Source of the DNA: Salipiger thiooxidans
GTDB lineage: Bacteria; Pseudomonadota; Alphaproteobacteria; Rhodobacterales; Rhodobacteraceae
Assembly (NCBI RefSeq): GCF_900102075.1
Contig: NZ_FNAV01000005.1
Location: forward strand, 248,001 to 312,000
DNA length: 64,000 nucleotides
Direction: 5' to 3'
Shown: positions 17,303 to 27,389 of the stretch, one piece after another
How the letters are laid out: every line of letters begins with the position of its first letter
How positions within the stretch are numbered: the first letter of the stretch is position 1
Notes under the pieces: model-generated
Told to the model about the DNA's origin: nothing
Seen by the model: only the letters and a program-made list of their open reading frames with translations
The model's database searches: none
Translations under genes and position numbers: made by a program

Positions 17303-18010
17303 TCAGCCGGTCCGGCGATCGTTTGCCGGAGCCAGGAGCGCTTCCTCGGCGCAGCGGCGGCAGCCGACGGCCGTGCGGTCGAGCACCCGGATGCGGCCGC
17401 GGCTCAGGTCGATGACCCCCGCATCGCGCAGGTCCTTGAGCATCCGGTTCACCTTCTGCCGCGAGCAGGCCAGCAACGTTGCGAGCTGGGTCTGGCTGAC
17501 CCGGATCTCGGGGTCGTCTGCGGTGCTGAACACGCAGAGATAGTTGTTGAGCCGCGCTTCGACGGTCTGGAACTGCTCCACCGAGCGGTTCTCCAGGTCG
17601 CGGATCAGCCGCTCGTGCAGGATCCGCGCGAGGTTGCGCAGCACCGAGGGCTGCTGGGCGTATTCCATGAGAACCGACACCGGGCAGTTCAGCACCGTGG
17701 TGTCGGGCATGGTGGTGCAGCTCGCGACGCAGAGAGAGCCGCTGAGCGCCTCGACCTCGCCCACGATCTCGCCCGGGCCTGCCACGTGCACCATGCTTTC
17801 GTTGCCGTCGCCATCGAGGTAGGTGATGACCACCCGGCCGCGGGCGATCAGGTAGCAGCCCGTCGTCGGCTCGTGCTGAGTCAGCAGCGGCGTCTCGGAG
17901 TTGCAGAAGCGAAGGGTGCAGGCGTCGAGAAATGCGGCGCGGGAGGCGACCGGGAGGCCCTCGAGAAGGCCGATCTCGAGAAGTTCGGGATAGGCGGCAC
18001 TGATCTTCAC
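17303..18010 (-). CDS. Crp/Fnr-family transcriptional regulator
   Basis: Two-domain regulator of 235 residues. Residues about 20-130 form a cyclic-nucleotide-binding-like beta roll (GCYLIARGRVVITYLDGDGN, GPGEIVGEVEALSG). The C-terminal helix-turn-helix is VSQTQLATLLACSRQKVNRMLKDLRDAGVI. The Arg and Ser that bind cAMP in Crp are not clearly kept, and the four N-terminal Cys of FNR are absent, although several Cys are scattered (two in CRRC near the C-terminus). Effector and targets are therefore unknown. It stands alone before a 586-nt non-coding stretch with a strong palindrome. Confidence 0.85.
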   Translation of the reverse strand: MKISAAYPELLEIGLLEGLPVASRAAFLDACTLRFCNSETPLLTQHEPTTGCYLIARGRVVITYLDGDGNESMVHVAGPGEIVGEVEALSGSLCVASCTTMPDTTVLNCPVSVLMEYAQQPSVLRNLARILHERLIRDLENRSVEQFQTVEARLNNYLCVFSTADDPEIRVSQTQLATLLACSRQKVNRMLKDLRDAGVIDLSRGRIRVLDRTAVGCRRCAEEALLAPANDRRTG

Positions 18011-18596
18011 GTGACACCTCTCCCGGCCTGGCGTCCGGACGGAAGGTATGTTGCGCTCGTGATCTGCGGGCGGCAGGCCGCGCGAGGCCGACGTGCCGGA
18101 GTTGGGACGCTCTGCACCATGTGGGGATCCCCAAGGAACGGTTTGTATGGGCAGGCCGCGTCATCTTCGGCCCGCGTTGAAGCATACTATCGTATTGGGT
18201 GTAATGAAACGACATGGCACAAGAAAGGCAAGTGTCGTCACAGTAAAACACCCGGCTGTCAGAGGTCTGACAACCGGGTGGAGCACTCAGCACGACACAC
18301 TCGTTACCCTAGCTTTCCCCGGTGTTGCGAGCCGTCGTGTCTTGGGGGCTCCCGAGAGCTTACTGACTCGGACTCATACTCCCTCTCGCCGGGGGAAGTG
18401 TCGCAGACGCGACTGTTCTGTAAGAATCTCTGCGAATTTGATGATCCAACGCTGCGGCATGCGGCGGATATGCAACGGATTTGGGCACATCCCGCGGGGT
18501 TACCCGCCCACCGCGACCCGACAAAGGCGAGCGGGCTTCAGTCTTTACGTGTGAATCTTCGATGCTACACTGACCCGGAGACGAGGGAGGTGGAGC
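18011..18596. other. long non-coding stretch upstream of the Crp/Fnr gene
   Basis: Nearly 600 nt without a credible gene: open frames in it lack ribosome binding sites and the third-position GC bias of the neighbours. It holds a 32-bp near-perfect palindrome (separate entry). A/T content is higher around 18180-18250, which would suit promoters. A small RNA or a decayed gene is possible but not shown. Confidence 0.4.
18249..18280. repeat. 32-bp inverted repeat
   Basis: Arms CACCCGG-C-TGTCAGA and TCTGACA-A-CCGGGTG pair at 14 of 15 positions with a 2-nt centre (GG). No T-tract follows, which argues against an intrinsic terminator; the tiny loop favours a protein-binding operator. It is about 240 nt upstream of the Crp/Fnr start and 320 nt before the lysozyme-inhibitor-like gene. 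Confidence 0.75.
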
Positions 18597-19232
18597 ATGG
18601 GCAGAGTGTTCGCGGGGCCGGCGGCGGTGATTTCCGCGCTTGCCCTGATGTCCCCGGCGCTGGCGCTTGAGCCGTCCTTCGACTGCACCAGGGCCGAGAG
18701 CGACGCCGAGAAGGCCGTCTGTTCTGATGATACGCTGGCTTCCATGGATCTCGAGCTTTCGAGGCTCTTCCAGCGCGCCGCGGAGGGTCCGAACATGGAC
18801 CCGGAACGTCACCGGATGTTGCAGGCCGAGCAGCGCGGATGGATCAAGGGGCGCGACGCCTGTTGGAAGTCTGACTTAGGTATCCCGTTCTGCACGGCCT
18901 CGGAATACGCCTTCCGGATCGCCGAAATTCGGCAGGGTTACGCCGACGCGCGCGCGGAAAACGGCGCATCTCTGGGGCCTTACGCCTATGTCTGCGAGGG
19001 AATGGACGTGCCGGTCAGCGCGGTCTTCGTGAACACGCTGGCACCCATGGTTGTGCTGCGCTGGGGCGAAAACGCCATCGTGCTGCCCTCGGTCGAGACC
19101 GGCTCGGGCGCGAAGTACGCCTCGGACCTCTGGTATGGCGGCGAGGCGCTGTTCTGGACCAGCCGCGACGAGGCGACGTTCATGCCGCCGGGCCAGCCCG
19201 AGACCACGTGCATTCAGGACGACATCGGCTAG
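18597..19232 (+). CDS. fused LprI-like / MliC-like lysozyme inhibitor
   Basis: Exported protein of 211 residues with a signal peptide (cleavage near ALA-LEPSF). Residues about 28-115 match the LprI/DUF1311 pattern: FDCTRAESDAEKAVCSD, paired Cys, and LDLELSRLFQRA-type helices. Residues about 125-205 match the MliC/PliC fold (YVCEGMDVPVSAVF, VVLRWGENAIVLP, SGAKYASD..LFWTSRDEATF) with Cys at both ends. Both families include inhibitors of lysozyme, which suggests protection of peptidoglycan in the periplasm. Inhibition itself is inferred from family. DUF805 and GFA genes follow closely on the same strand. Confidence 0.8.
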   Translation: MGRVFAGPAAVISALALMSPALALEPSFDCTRAESDAEKAVCSDDTLASMDLELSRLFQRAAEGPNMDPERHRMLQAEQRGWIKGRDACWKSDLGIPFCTASEYAFRIAEIRQGYADARAENGASLGPYAYVCEGMDVPVSAVFVNTLAPMVVLRWGENAIVLPSVETGSGAKYASDLWYGGEALFWTSRDEATFMPPGQPETTCIQDDIG

Positions 19233-19253
19233 GGCAGGAAGCAGGGCAGGGAC

Positions 19254-19756
19254 ATGGGATTTCTTCCGGCGATCAAGAGCGGCTTCCGAAACTACGCGAC
19301 CTTCTCGGGCCGGGCCTCGCGGCCGCAGTTCTGGTGGTGGGTTCTCTTCGTCATGCTGGGCGCGATCCTGTGCACCGCGCTCGATTCCGTCTTCTTCGGG
19401 ACGAATCCCGAAACCGGCGAGGTGTCGCGGGTGCTCGCGGCGGTCTTCCAGCTGGTGATTCTCCTGCCGACTCTGGCGGTCGGCTTCCGGCGGATGCACG
19501 ACACCGGACGACCGGGCTGGTACTACCTGCTGCCGATGCTGGTCACGATGGGGCTCATGTTCCTCACGCTCTTCGGGATGATGGCGGCGGTCCGGATGGG
19601 CGGCAACGTCCCGCCGGGGGACGCGGGAATGATGCTGGGAGGGATATGGCTGATCGCCATATGGCTGGTACAGATCATGCTATTGGTTCTGATGATCTGG
19701 TGGCTGACCCGGCCCTCGGATCCCGCCCCCAACGCCTACGGAGTCCCACCCGCCGC

Positions 19757-19760
<4 letters not shown>
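19254..19760 (+). CDS. DUF805 family membrane protein
   Basis: Integral membrane protein of 168 residues with four hydrophobic segments. The family signature is clear at the N-terminus (FRNYATFSGRASRPQFWWW) and in the middle (AVGFRRMHDTGRPGWYYLLP). The function of DUF805 proteins is unknown. It starts 21 nt after the lysozyme-inhibitor-like gene and its stop overlaps the next ATG by 4 nt, so the three genes look like an operon. A methionine- and glycine-rich linker precedes the last TM segment. Confidence 0.9.
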
Positions 19761-22301
<2,541 letters not shown>

Positions 22302-22304
22302 TAT

Positions 22305-22324
22305 CGTTCACGAACCCGTGAACG
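22305..22324. repeat. 8-bp perfect inverted repeat after fadH
   Basis: CGTTCACG-AACC-CGTGAACG begins 4 nt after the fadH stop codon. The following sequence is not T-rich, so it is either a 3'-end stabilising hairpin or an operator for a downstream transcript. Confidence 0.7.
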
Positions 22325-22549
22325 TCCGTGGGCGTTTTCTCGGAAACAATTGCAGGGGCAAAGGCATTAGTCTGTCGAATGCGTGGGGACGTGCCCCGTG
22401 CGGCATGTCCGATACGACGATCCTTGTCCTCCGTGGCCGGCTTTGCGCCCGCGGGGCCGGTTTCCGTGTCACAGCCGTTCCAAGGCCTCCCGGGTCCCGC
22501 ATTGCTTGGTGACGTCACGAGTAGCTGATCTGTTCGAGTAACAAGTAAC

Positions 22550-22584
22550 GGCCGCGCCTTTCCCCTAAAGGCGCGGCCTTTTTT
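22550..22584 (+). terminator. intrinsic terminator
   Basis: GGCCGCGCCTT and AAGGCGCGGCC form a perfect 11-bp stem with a 7-nt loop, followed by six T. It would end a plus-strand transcript from fadH or from an unannotated RNA in the gap. Confidence 0.9.
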
Positions 22585-22716
22585 CGCCATCGCATCCGCA
22601 ACGCGCGCGAAACAGTCCTGGCCGAAATCCAGATATTGTCCCCGCCTCGTCCAAGTTGTGCCCCAATCGGGCACGATACCTCTCAGTTGACGAACAGGAT
22701 GAACGAGGAGACGGTG

Positions 22717-23622
22717 ATGGATCGTCTGACCGAAATGGAGGCTTTTGCCACCGTCGTGGATCAGGGCGGCTTCACGGATGCCGCGAAGAAGATGGGGATC
22801 TCGAAATCGGCGGTGTCGAAACACGTCTCGTCGCTCGAGGCCCGTCTCGGGGCGCGTCTCCTGAACCGCACCACGCGCCGGGTCTCGCCTACCGAGATCG
22901 GGCTGGCCTATTACGATCGCGCCCGCCGGGTGCTGAACGACGCCGGAGAGGCCGACGCGCTGGTGACCTCGATGCAGTCGGCGCCCTCGGGGCTGCTGCG
23001 GATCTCGGTCGCGACGGATTTCGGCGTCAATCATCTGAGCCCGGTACTCGGGGAGTTCCTTGCGGCGTTTCCCGACATCACCGTCAACATGGTGCTCAAC
23101 AACCGCTACGTGGAGCTGATCTCCGAGGGCTTCGACATGGCGGTGCGCATCGGCGAGCTCGAGGACAGCACCCTGCGTGCCCGCAAGCTGACCGACACCA
23201 CAAAGCGGATGATCGCCTCGCCCGCCTATTTCCAGAAGTTCGGCCGCCCGGCGCGGATCGACGATCTCAACGAGCACAAGCTCCTGCACTACTCGAACCA
23301 GTCGAGCGGCAACGTCTGGAAGGTCACCGCACCCTCGGGCGAGAAGCGGCAGGTGCGCACCGCCGGCTGGCTCTCGGTCAACGACGGGCAGTCGCTGCTC
23401 AACGCCTGCATCGCGGGGCTCGGCATCGCCTACCTGCCGTCCTACCTCTACGCCGACGCGATGAAGCAGGGGCTGGTCGAGGACGCCATTCCCGATCTTC
23501 CGGTCGAGAGCCAGGGCATCTACGCGGTCTACCCGCCGGGCCGCTTCACCCAGCCCAAGGTTCGGGCCTTCATCGATTTTCTCGTCCACGCCTTTGCCGA
23601 CAAGGGCCCGCAGGACTGGTGA
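22717..23622 (+). CDS. LysR-family transcriptional regulator
   Basis: Regulator of 301 residues. The N-terminal winged helix-turn-helix reads FATVVDQGGFTDAAKKMGISKSAVSKHVSSLEARLGARLLNRTTRRVSPTE in overlapping short motifs, and residues 90-295 form the co-inducer-binding domain typical of the CrgA/DmlR-like subgroup. The ATG at 22717 is preceded by GAGGAG at 6 nt and preferred over one six codons upstream. It has its own terminator and no divergent partner; fadH lies upstream on the same strand. The target is unknown. Confidence 0.9.
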   Translation: MDRLTEMEAFATVVDQGGFTDAAKKMGISKSAVSKHVSSLEARLGARLLNRTTRRVSPTEIGLAYYDRARRVLNDAGEADALVTSMQSAPSGLLRISVATDFGVNHLSPVLGEFLAAFPDITVNMVLNNRYVELISEGFDMAVRIGELEDSTLRARKLTDTTKRMIASPAYFQKFGRPARIDDLNEHKLLHYSNQSSGNVWKVTAPSGEKRQVRTAGWLSVNDGQSLLNACIAGLGIAYLPSYLYADAMKQGLVEDAIPDLPVESQGIYAVYPPGRFTQPKVRAFIDFLVHAFADKGPQDW

Positions 23623-23661
23623 CCGCCTGCTCATGTCCTGTCCGGCGCAGGACGGCCTTCA

Positions 23662-23694
23662 CGCCCCGGGCCCGTTCCCGGGGCGCTTCTTTTT
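23662..23694 (+). terminator. intrinsic terminator of the LysR gene
   Basis: CGCCCCGGG pairs with CCCGGGGCG over a 6-nt loop, followed by CTTCTTTTT. It lies 40 nt after the LysR stop. Confidence 0.88.
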
Positions 23695-23828
23695 CGGGCC
23701 GGGGCGGGGGGTCCGGCGCGGGTTGCCGCCGGGTGGGGCGCATGGCGTCACCCTGACGTCGCGCGGGCACTGGAATGTCGCGCAGGCCGCCCCTATGTGC
23801 CCGTGGACCCCAAAGGACCAGACCCCCG

Positions 23829-24596
23829 ATGCGCCAGCAGATTTCCAATTTTCTCGACCACGCCGCAACGCGTTACACGATCATGGGGGTGATCCTCTTC
23901 AACGCGGTGATCCTCGGGCTCGAGACCTCGGACAAGGCGATGGCCACGGCCGGCGGGTTGATCATCGCGCTCGACGCGATCTGCCTCGCGATCTTCGTGG
24001 CCGAACTTGTCGCCAAGCTCTACGCACACGGGCTGCGCTTCTTCCGCTCGGGCTGGAACGTCTTCGACTTCCTCGTGGTGGCCATTGCGCTGGTGCCGGC
24101 GGGGGGCGGGCTCGCGGTGCTGCGGGCGCTGCGGGTCCTGCGGCTGCTGCGCGTGGTTTCGGTGGCGCCGACGCTGCGCCGGGTGGTCGAGGGCTTCCTC
24201 GCGGCGCTGCCGGGCATGGCCTCGGTGTTCCTGCTGATGGGCATCATCTTCTACATCGCCTCGGTGATCGCCACGAAGCTCTTCGGCAACAGCTTCCCGG
24301 AATGGTTCGGCACGCTCGGCACCTCGACCTACACGCTGTTCCAGATCATGACGCTGGAAAGCTGGTCGATGGGCATCGTCCGCCCGGTGATGGAGGTCCA
24401 CCCCGAGGCGTGGCTGTTCTTCGTGCCCTTCATCCTGATCACCACCTTCGCCGTGGTGAACCTCGTGGTCGGTCTCATCGTGAACTCGATGCAGGAGGCC
24501 CACGCCGAGGAATCGAACGCGGCCACCACGGACTACCGCGACGAGGTCATCACCCGGCTGCGTGCCATCGAGGAAAGGCTCGACAAGCTGGGGTGA
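23829..24596 (+). CDS. bacterial voltage-gated sodium channel (NavBac type)
   Basis: Six-TM ion channel subunit of 255 residues that should form homotetramers. S1 to S3 span about 16-92; S4 carries regularly spaced arginines (Arg99, 102, 105, 108 in AVLRALRVLRLLRVV), the voltage sensor. S5 is 126-149, and the pore loop holds the selectivity filter TLESWS (175-180), which is diagnostic of NavBac sodium channels such as NaChBac and NavSp. S6 runs 195-222, ending in a cytoplasmic helix (YRDEVITRLRAIEERLDKLG) that forms the tetramerising coiled coil. Such channels are common in marine roseobacters. Monocistronic, with 206 nt upstream. Confidence 0.93.
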   Translation: MRQQISNFLDHAATRYTIMGVILFNAVILGLETSDKAMATAGGLIIALDAICLAIFVAELVAKLYAHGLRFFRSGWNVFDFLVVAIALVPAGGGLAVLRALRVLRLLRVVSVAPTLRRVVEGFLAALPGMASVFLLMGIIFYIASVIATKLFGNSFPEWFGTLGTSTYTLFQIMTLESWSMGIVRPVMEVHPEAWLFFVPFILITTFAVVNLVVGLIVNSMQEAHAEESNAATTDYRDEVITRLRAIEERLDKLG

Positions 24597-24633
24597 GCCT
24601 CGCATCCTTCCGCCATCCCTACCGGAGGCGGAG

Positions 24634-25110
24634 ATGCCGAAATTCACCCCCGAGACAGCGCTCACGGGCCATGAAGAGGGCGGGCCCTGCGGCCCGGCCG
24701 ACGACATCCTGTTCAGCGACAGCGGCGGGCTGACCCAGTTCGGCGCCTTCGTCGAGACGCTGCCGCCGGGCTCGTCCTCGGCGCTCAAGCACTGGCATGC
24801 CATCGAGGACGAGATGGTCTACATGCTCGAGGGCACGGCCACCGTGCTCGAGGGCGACGACAGCTACCCGCTCAGCCCCGGCGAGGCGGCGACCTTCAAG
24901 GCCGGCACCCCGGTCGGGCATTGCCTCGTCAACTGCTCGGACGCGCCGATCCGATATCTCGTGATCGGCACCCGCGCCGCCTCGGACACGGTGACCTACC
25001 CCGACCACGACCGCATCCTGCGCCATAATCGTGGTGACTCGGGAGAGGTCGAGAGCCGCAGCTACACCCGCTTCGACGGCACCCCCTCGCTCAGCGCCTA
25101 CGAGGATTGA
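24634..25110 (+). CDS. cupin-domain protein
   Basis: Single-domain cupin of 158 residues. The first cupin motif fits well: SALKHWHAIEDEMVYMLEG supplies the two His and the Glu that bind a metal; the second motif is GTPVGHCLVNCSD. The C-terminal tail contains TYPDHDRILR and a Tyr/Arg-rich end. No reaction can be named. The ATG follows GGAGGCGGAG and comes 37 nt after the sodium-channel gene, so it may be cotranscribed, but no functional link is evident. Confidence 0.85.
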   Translation: MPKFTPETALTGHEEGGPCGPADDILFSDSGGLTQFGAFVETLPPGSSSALKHWHAIEDEMVYMLEGTATVLEGDDSYPLSPGEAATFKAGTPVGHCLVNCSDAPIRYLVIGTRAASDTVTYPDHDRILRHNRGDSGEVESRSYTRFDGTPSLSAYED

Positions 25111-25160
25111 CCGCCCGGCATTGCATTGCCTGACCGGCGCGACCCCGCTACACCGGCGCA

Positions 25161-25514
25161 ATGCTCACGCTCGACAACATCATCTCGGACCGCGGCTCGA
25201 AATACGCCGTCTCGGGCGCACCTTGTGCTTCGGAGGACGAGGCCAAGGCACTGATCCGCGAGCTTTGCCGGAAGAAGAAATTCGCCAAGGCGACCCACAA
25301 CACGTGGGGGCTGCTCACCGAGGCCGGGCCGATCAAGAACGATGACGGCGAAAGCGGCGCGGGCATGGTGATCCTGCGGATGCTCGAGCGCGAGGAGCTG
25401 CGCGACCATCTCGTGGTGGTGACGCGCTGGTACGGCGGCAAGCATCTGGGCGGCGATCGGTTCCGCCACGTGCAGGACGCGGTGCGGCTCTATCTCGACG
25501 CGCTGCGCACCTGA
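25161..25514 (+). CDS. short YigZ/IMPACT-family protein
   Basis: Protein of 117 residues matching the N-terminal UPF0029 domain of YigZ/IMPACT proteins: KFAKATHNTWG, NDDGESGAGMVIL and VTRWYGGKHLGGDRFRHV. Usual YigZ proteins have about 200 residues with a second, EF-G-like domain; here that domain is absent and the gene ends cleanly, so this is a one-domain form. IMPACT-like proteins are linked to translational control; the bacterial role is poorly known. It starts 50 nt after the cupin gene. Confidence 0.88.
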   Translation: MLTLDNIISDRGSKYAVSGAPCASEDEAKALIRELCRKKKFAKATHNTWGLLTEAGPIKNDDGESGAGMVILRMLEREELRDHLVVVTRWYGGKHLGGDRFRHVQDAVRLYLDALRT

Positions 25515-25533
25515 ACCGGGCGCCTCGCCGCGG

Positions 25534-26229
25534 TCACGAGGCCTGAGCTGTGCCGTTCCGTCCGGGATATGCCGCCTGAGGTGACACCTCGCGCGCCAGC
25601 GACTGCTGCGCGCCGTCGAGCAACACCATGATGCGCCTCAGGATCGCGTCGACGCACTCGTCGGCGCTGGCCCCGGCGTAGAGCGCCGGGCGCAGCCCCA
25701 TCGTGTAGATCGCGAAGATCGAATCCAGGACGTCGGCCATTTGGGCGTCGTCGATGCCCTGCAACCCCGGATCGTCACGCAGCACCTGTTCGATCGGTGC
25801 CAGCGCCCGCCCGAGCTGATCCTTGTTGGCGGCCTCGGTCTCTTCCGGCCATTGCCACGAGTAGCTGCGGATGATCGCCAGTATCTTCGGATCCGCGAGG
25901 TCGCTCTCTGCCACGATGGTGATCAGGTGCCGCATCCGCTCGGCCGTGGTGCCGGGCAGGTCAACCGCGGCCTCCATGCGCGCAATGTGCTGTTCGTAGG
26001 TCTCGGAGATGAGCTCGTAGAGCAGCCCCGCCTTGGAGTGGAAATAGGCGTTGATCATGGCGTGGGTGACGCCGGCCTCTTTGGCGATCTCGGTCACCGA
26101 CACGTCGTCGTAGCCGTATTGGGCGAACAATCGGCGCGCGGCCTCGAGCAGCCGTTCCCGCGTCGCGGCACTGCGTTTTTCTTTCAGGGATCTGCGGTCG
26201 CGTCGCGGGAAGCTCGGTTTCGGTGTCAT
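25534..26229 (-). CDS. TetR-family transcriptional regulator
   Basis: Regulator of 231 residues. The helix-turn-helix lies at residues 22-70 (ATRERLLEAARRLFAQYGYD, VTEIAKEAGVTHAMINAYFHSKAGLLYELI). The remainder is an all-helical ligand-binding and dimer domain with a C-terminal tail. It faces a LysR gene across a 159-nt AT-rich gap containing inverted repeats, and TetR proteins usually act on their own divergent promoter region. The ligand is unknown. Confidence 0.9.
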   Translation of the reverse strand: MTPKPSFPRRDRRSLKEKRSAATRERLLEAARRLFAQYGYDDVSVTEIAKEAGVTHAMINAYFHSKAGLLYELISETYEQHIARMEAAVDLPGTTAERMRHLITIVAESDLADPKILAIIRSYSWQWPEETEAANKDQLGRALAPIEQVLRDDPGLQGIDDAQMADVLDSIFAIYTMGLRPALYAGASADECVDAILRRIMVLLDGAQQSLAREVSPQAAYPGRNGTAQAS

Positions 26230-26388
26230 GGAGTAACTCTATGTCTGCGAACAACAAAATCAATCGCCAATGTTCTTAATGTTAACATGAACAGGGTTAT
26301 CAACAAAGTTTTTAACAATGTTGATATATGCAGGCGGATGATTATATGAGTGGCGTTCGAGACGAGAGACCGACCGGAGACACCCGAA
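26230..26388. promoter_or_regulatory. AT-rich divergent promoter/operator region
   Basis: Shared control region of the TetR and LysR genes, strikingly AT-rich against the GC-rich background. It contains the inverted repeat ATCAACA-N13-TGTTGAT (26299-26325) and several TTAAC/GTTAA words, including the palindrome GTTAAC at 26281. These are likely operator sites for one or both flanking regulators. Confidence 0.55.
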
Positions 26389-27279
26389 ATGGACCGATTC
26401 AGCGAGATGTTGGCGTTCACGCGCGTGATGGAGCAGCGTGGCTTCACCAGTGCGGCCGAGACTCTGGGCATCTCTCGTGCGTCGGTTTCCAAGCAGGTCG
26501 CCGCGCTCGAGCGCCGTCTCGGCGTGTCGCTGCTGCAGCGCACCACGCGTCAGGTCAGCCCGACCGAGGAGGGCACCGTCTACTACCGCCATGCGCTGCA
26601 GATCCTCGAAGAGACCGACCGCGCCGACCGCATCGCCCGGGCCGTGAACGCCAACGCCCGCGGCGTCGAAGTGCTCAAGGTCGCGGCCTCGCCCGAGGTC
26701 GCGGAACACGTCCTGCTGCGCTATCTCCCCGCTTTCCTACAGTCCGCGCCGGTGACCTCCGTCGCCTTCCTGCCCGAGGACCCGGCGCTGTCGCGCACCG
26801 ACTGGGGACTCGCGGTGATCGAGGACCCGCTCGAGACCGCCCGCGCCGAGGGCCGCCCGATCGGGCGCAGCACCGATGTGCTGGTGGCGTCGAGCCCGTA
26901 TCTGGAGTCCGCGGGCACCCCGGACAGCGCCGGGGCGCTCAGCGCGCACCGGCTGCTCAAGGCGCGCGACCGCGACGGCGCGGTCTGGCCGCTGATCGAA
27001 CAGCACGGAGGCACCTACAGCGTGACCTCTGACAAGCTTCTGCATTTTGCCGACCGGCGCTCGGTTCTGGCCGCCTGTCGCGCCGGTGCCGGCATCGCGC
27101 TGCTGCCCGACTACATGGTCGACCGCGACCTGCGCCGCCGCAAGCTGCAGCGGGTGCTGCCGGATGTCACCGGGGCCGTGCGCGCCATGAAGCTCTGCCG
27201 CCCGGCGGAGAACCGCGACCTGCGCAACGCGATCCTGTTCGAGGAATTCATGTGTTCGGCGCTTTCACGGCAGCGCTGA
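26389..27279 (+). CDS. LysR-family transcriptional regulator
   Basis: Regulator of 296 residues with the N-terminal winged helix ([52 protein letters not shown]) and a periplasmic-binding-protein-like effector domain. The effector domain is more diverged than in the LysR at 22.7 kb. I chose the ATG with GGAG at 9 nt; a GTG 13 codons earlier is possible. Divergent from the TetR gene, suggesting they control each other or a shared function elsewhere. Confidence 0.88.
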   Translation: MDRFSEMLAFTRVMEQRGFTSAAETLGISRASVSKQVAALERRLGVSLLQRTTRQVSPTEEGTVYYRHALQILEETDRADRIARAVNANARGVEVLKVAASPEVAEHVLLRYLPAFLQSAPVTSVAFLPEDPALSRTDWGLAVIEDPLETARAEGRPIGRSTDVLVASSPYLESAGTPDSAGALSAHRLLKARDRDGAVWPLIEQHGGTYSVTSDKLLHFADRRSVLAACRAGAGIALLPDYMVDRDLRRRKLQRVLPDVTGAVRAMKLCRPAENRDLRNAILFEEFMCSALSRQR

Positions 27280-27389
27280 GCGCGTGACGGGCACCGCCCC
27301 AGGCCGAGGCCGGGGTGCGCGTCCTGGGGGTGTGCCTGCCTCGCGGCTGGCCGCCCCCTCATCAGGTGGTTCCGATAGCTTGCGCCGGC

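Larger units (their letters stand above)
22302..22716. other. intergenic region between fadH and LysR gene; possible small RNA
   Basis: About 415 nt. It begins with a perfect 8-bp inverted repeat right after the fadH stop and contains an intrinsic terminator at 22550-22584, 250 nt downstream of fadH. A GTG-started frame of 66 codons (22328-22528) exists but has no ribosome binding site. The distance between stop and terminator leaves room for a long 3' UTR or an independent small RNA. Confidence 0.4.

Noticed and set aside
22328-22528. GTG-started frame of 66 codons after fadH
   Set aside because: No ribosome binding site, no signal peptide or motif, and it overlaps a region better explained as a UTR or small RNA.
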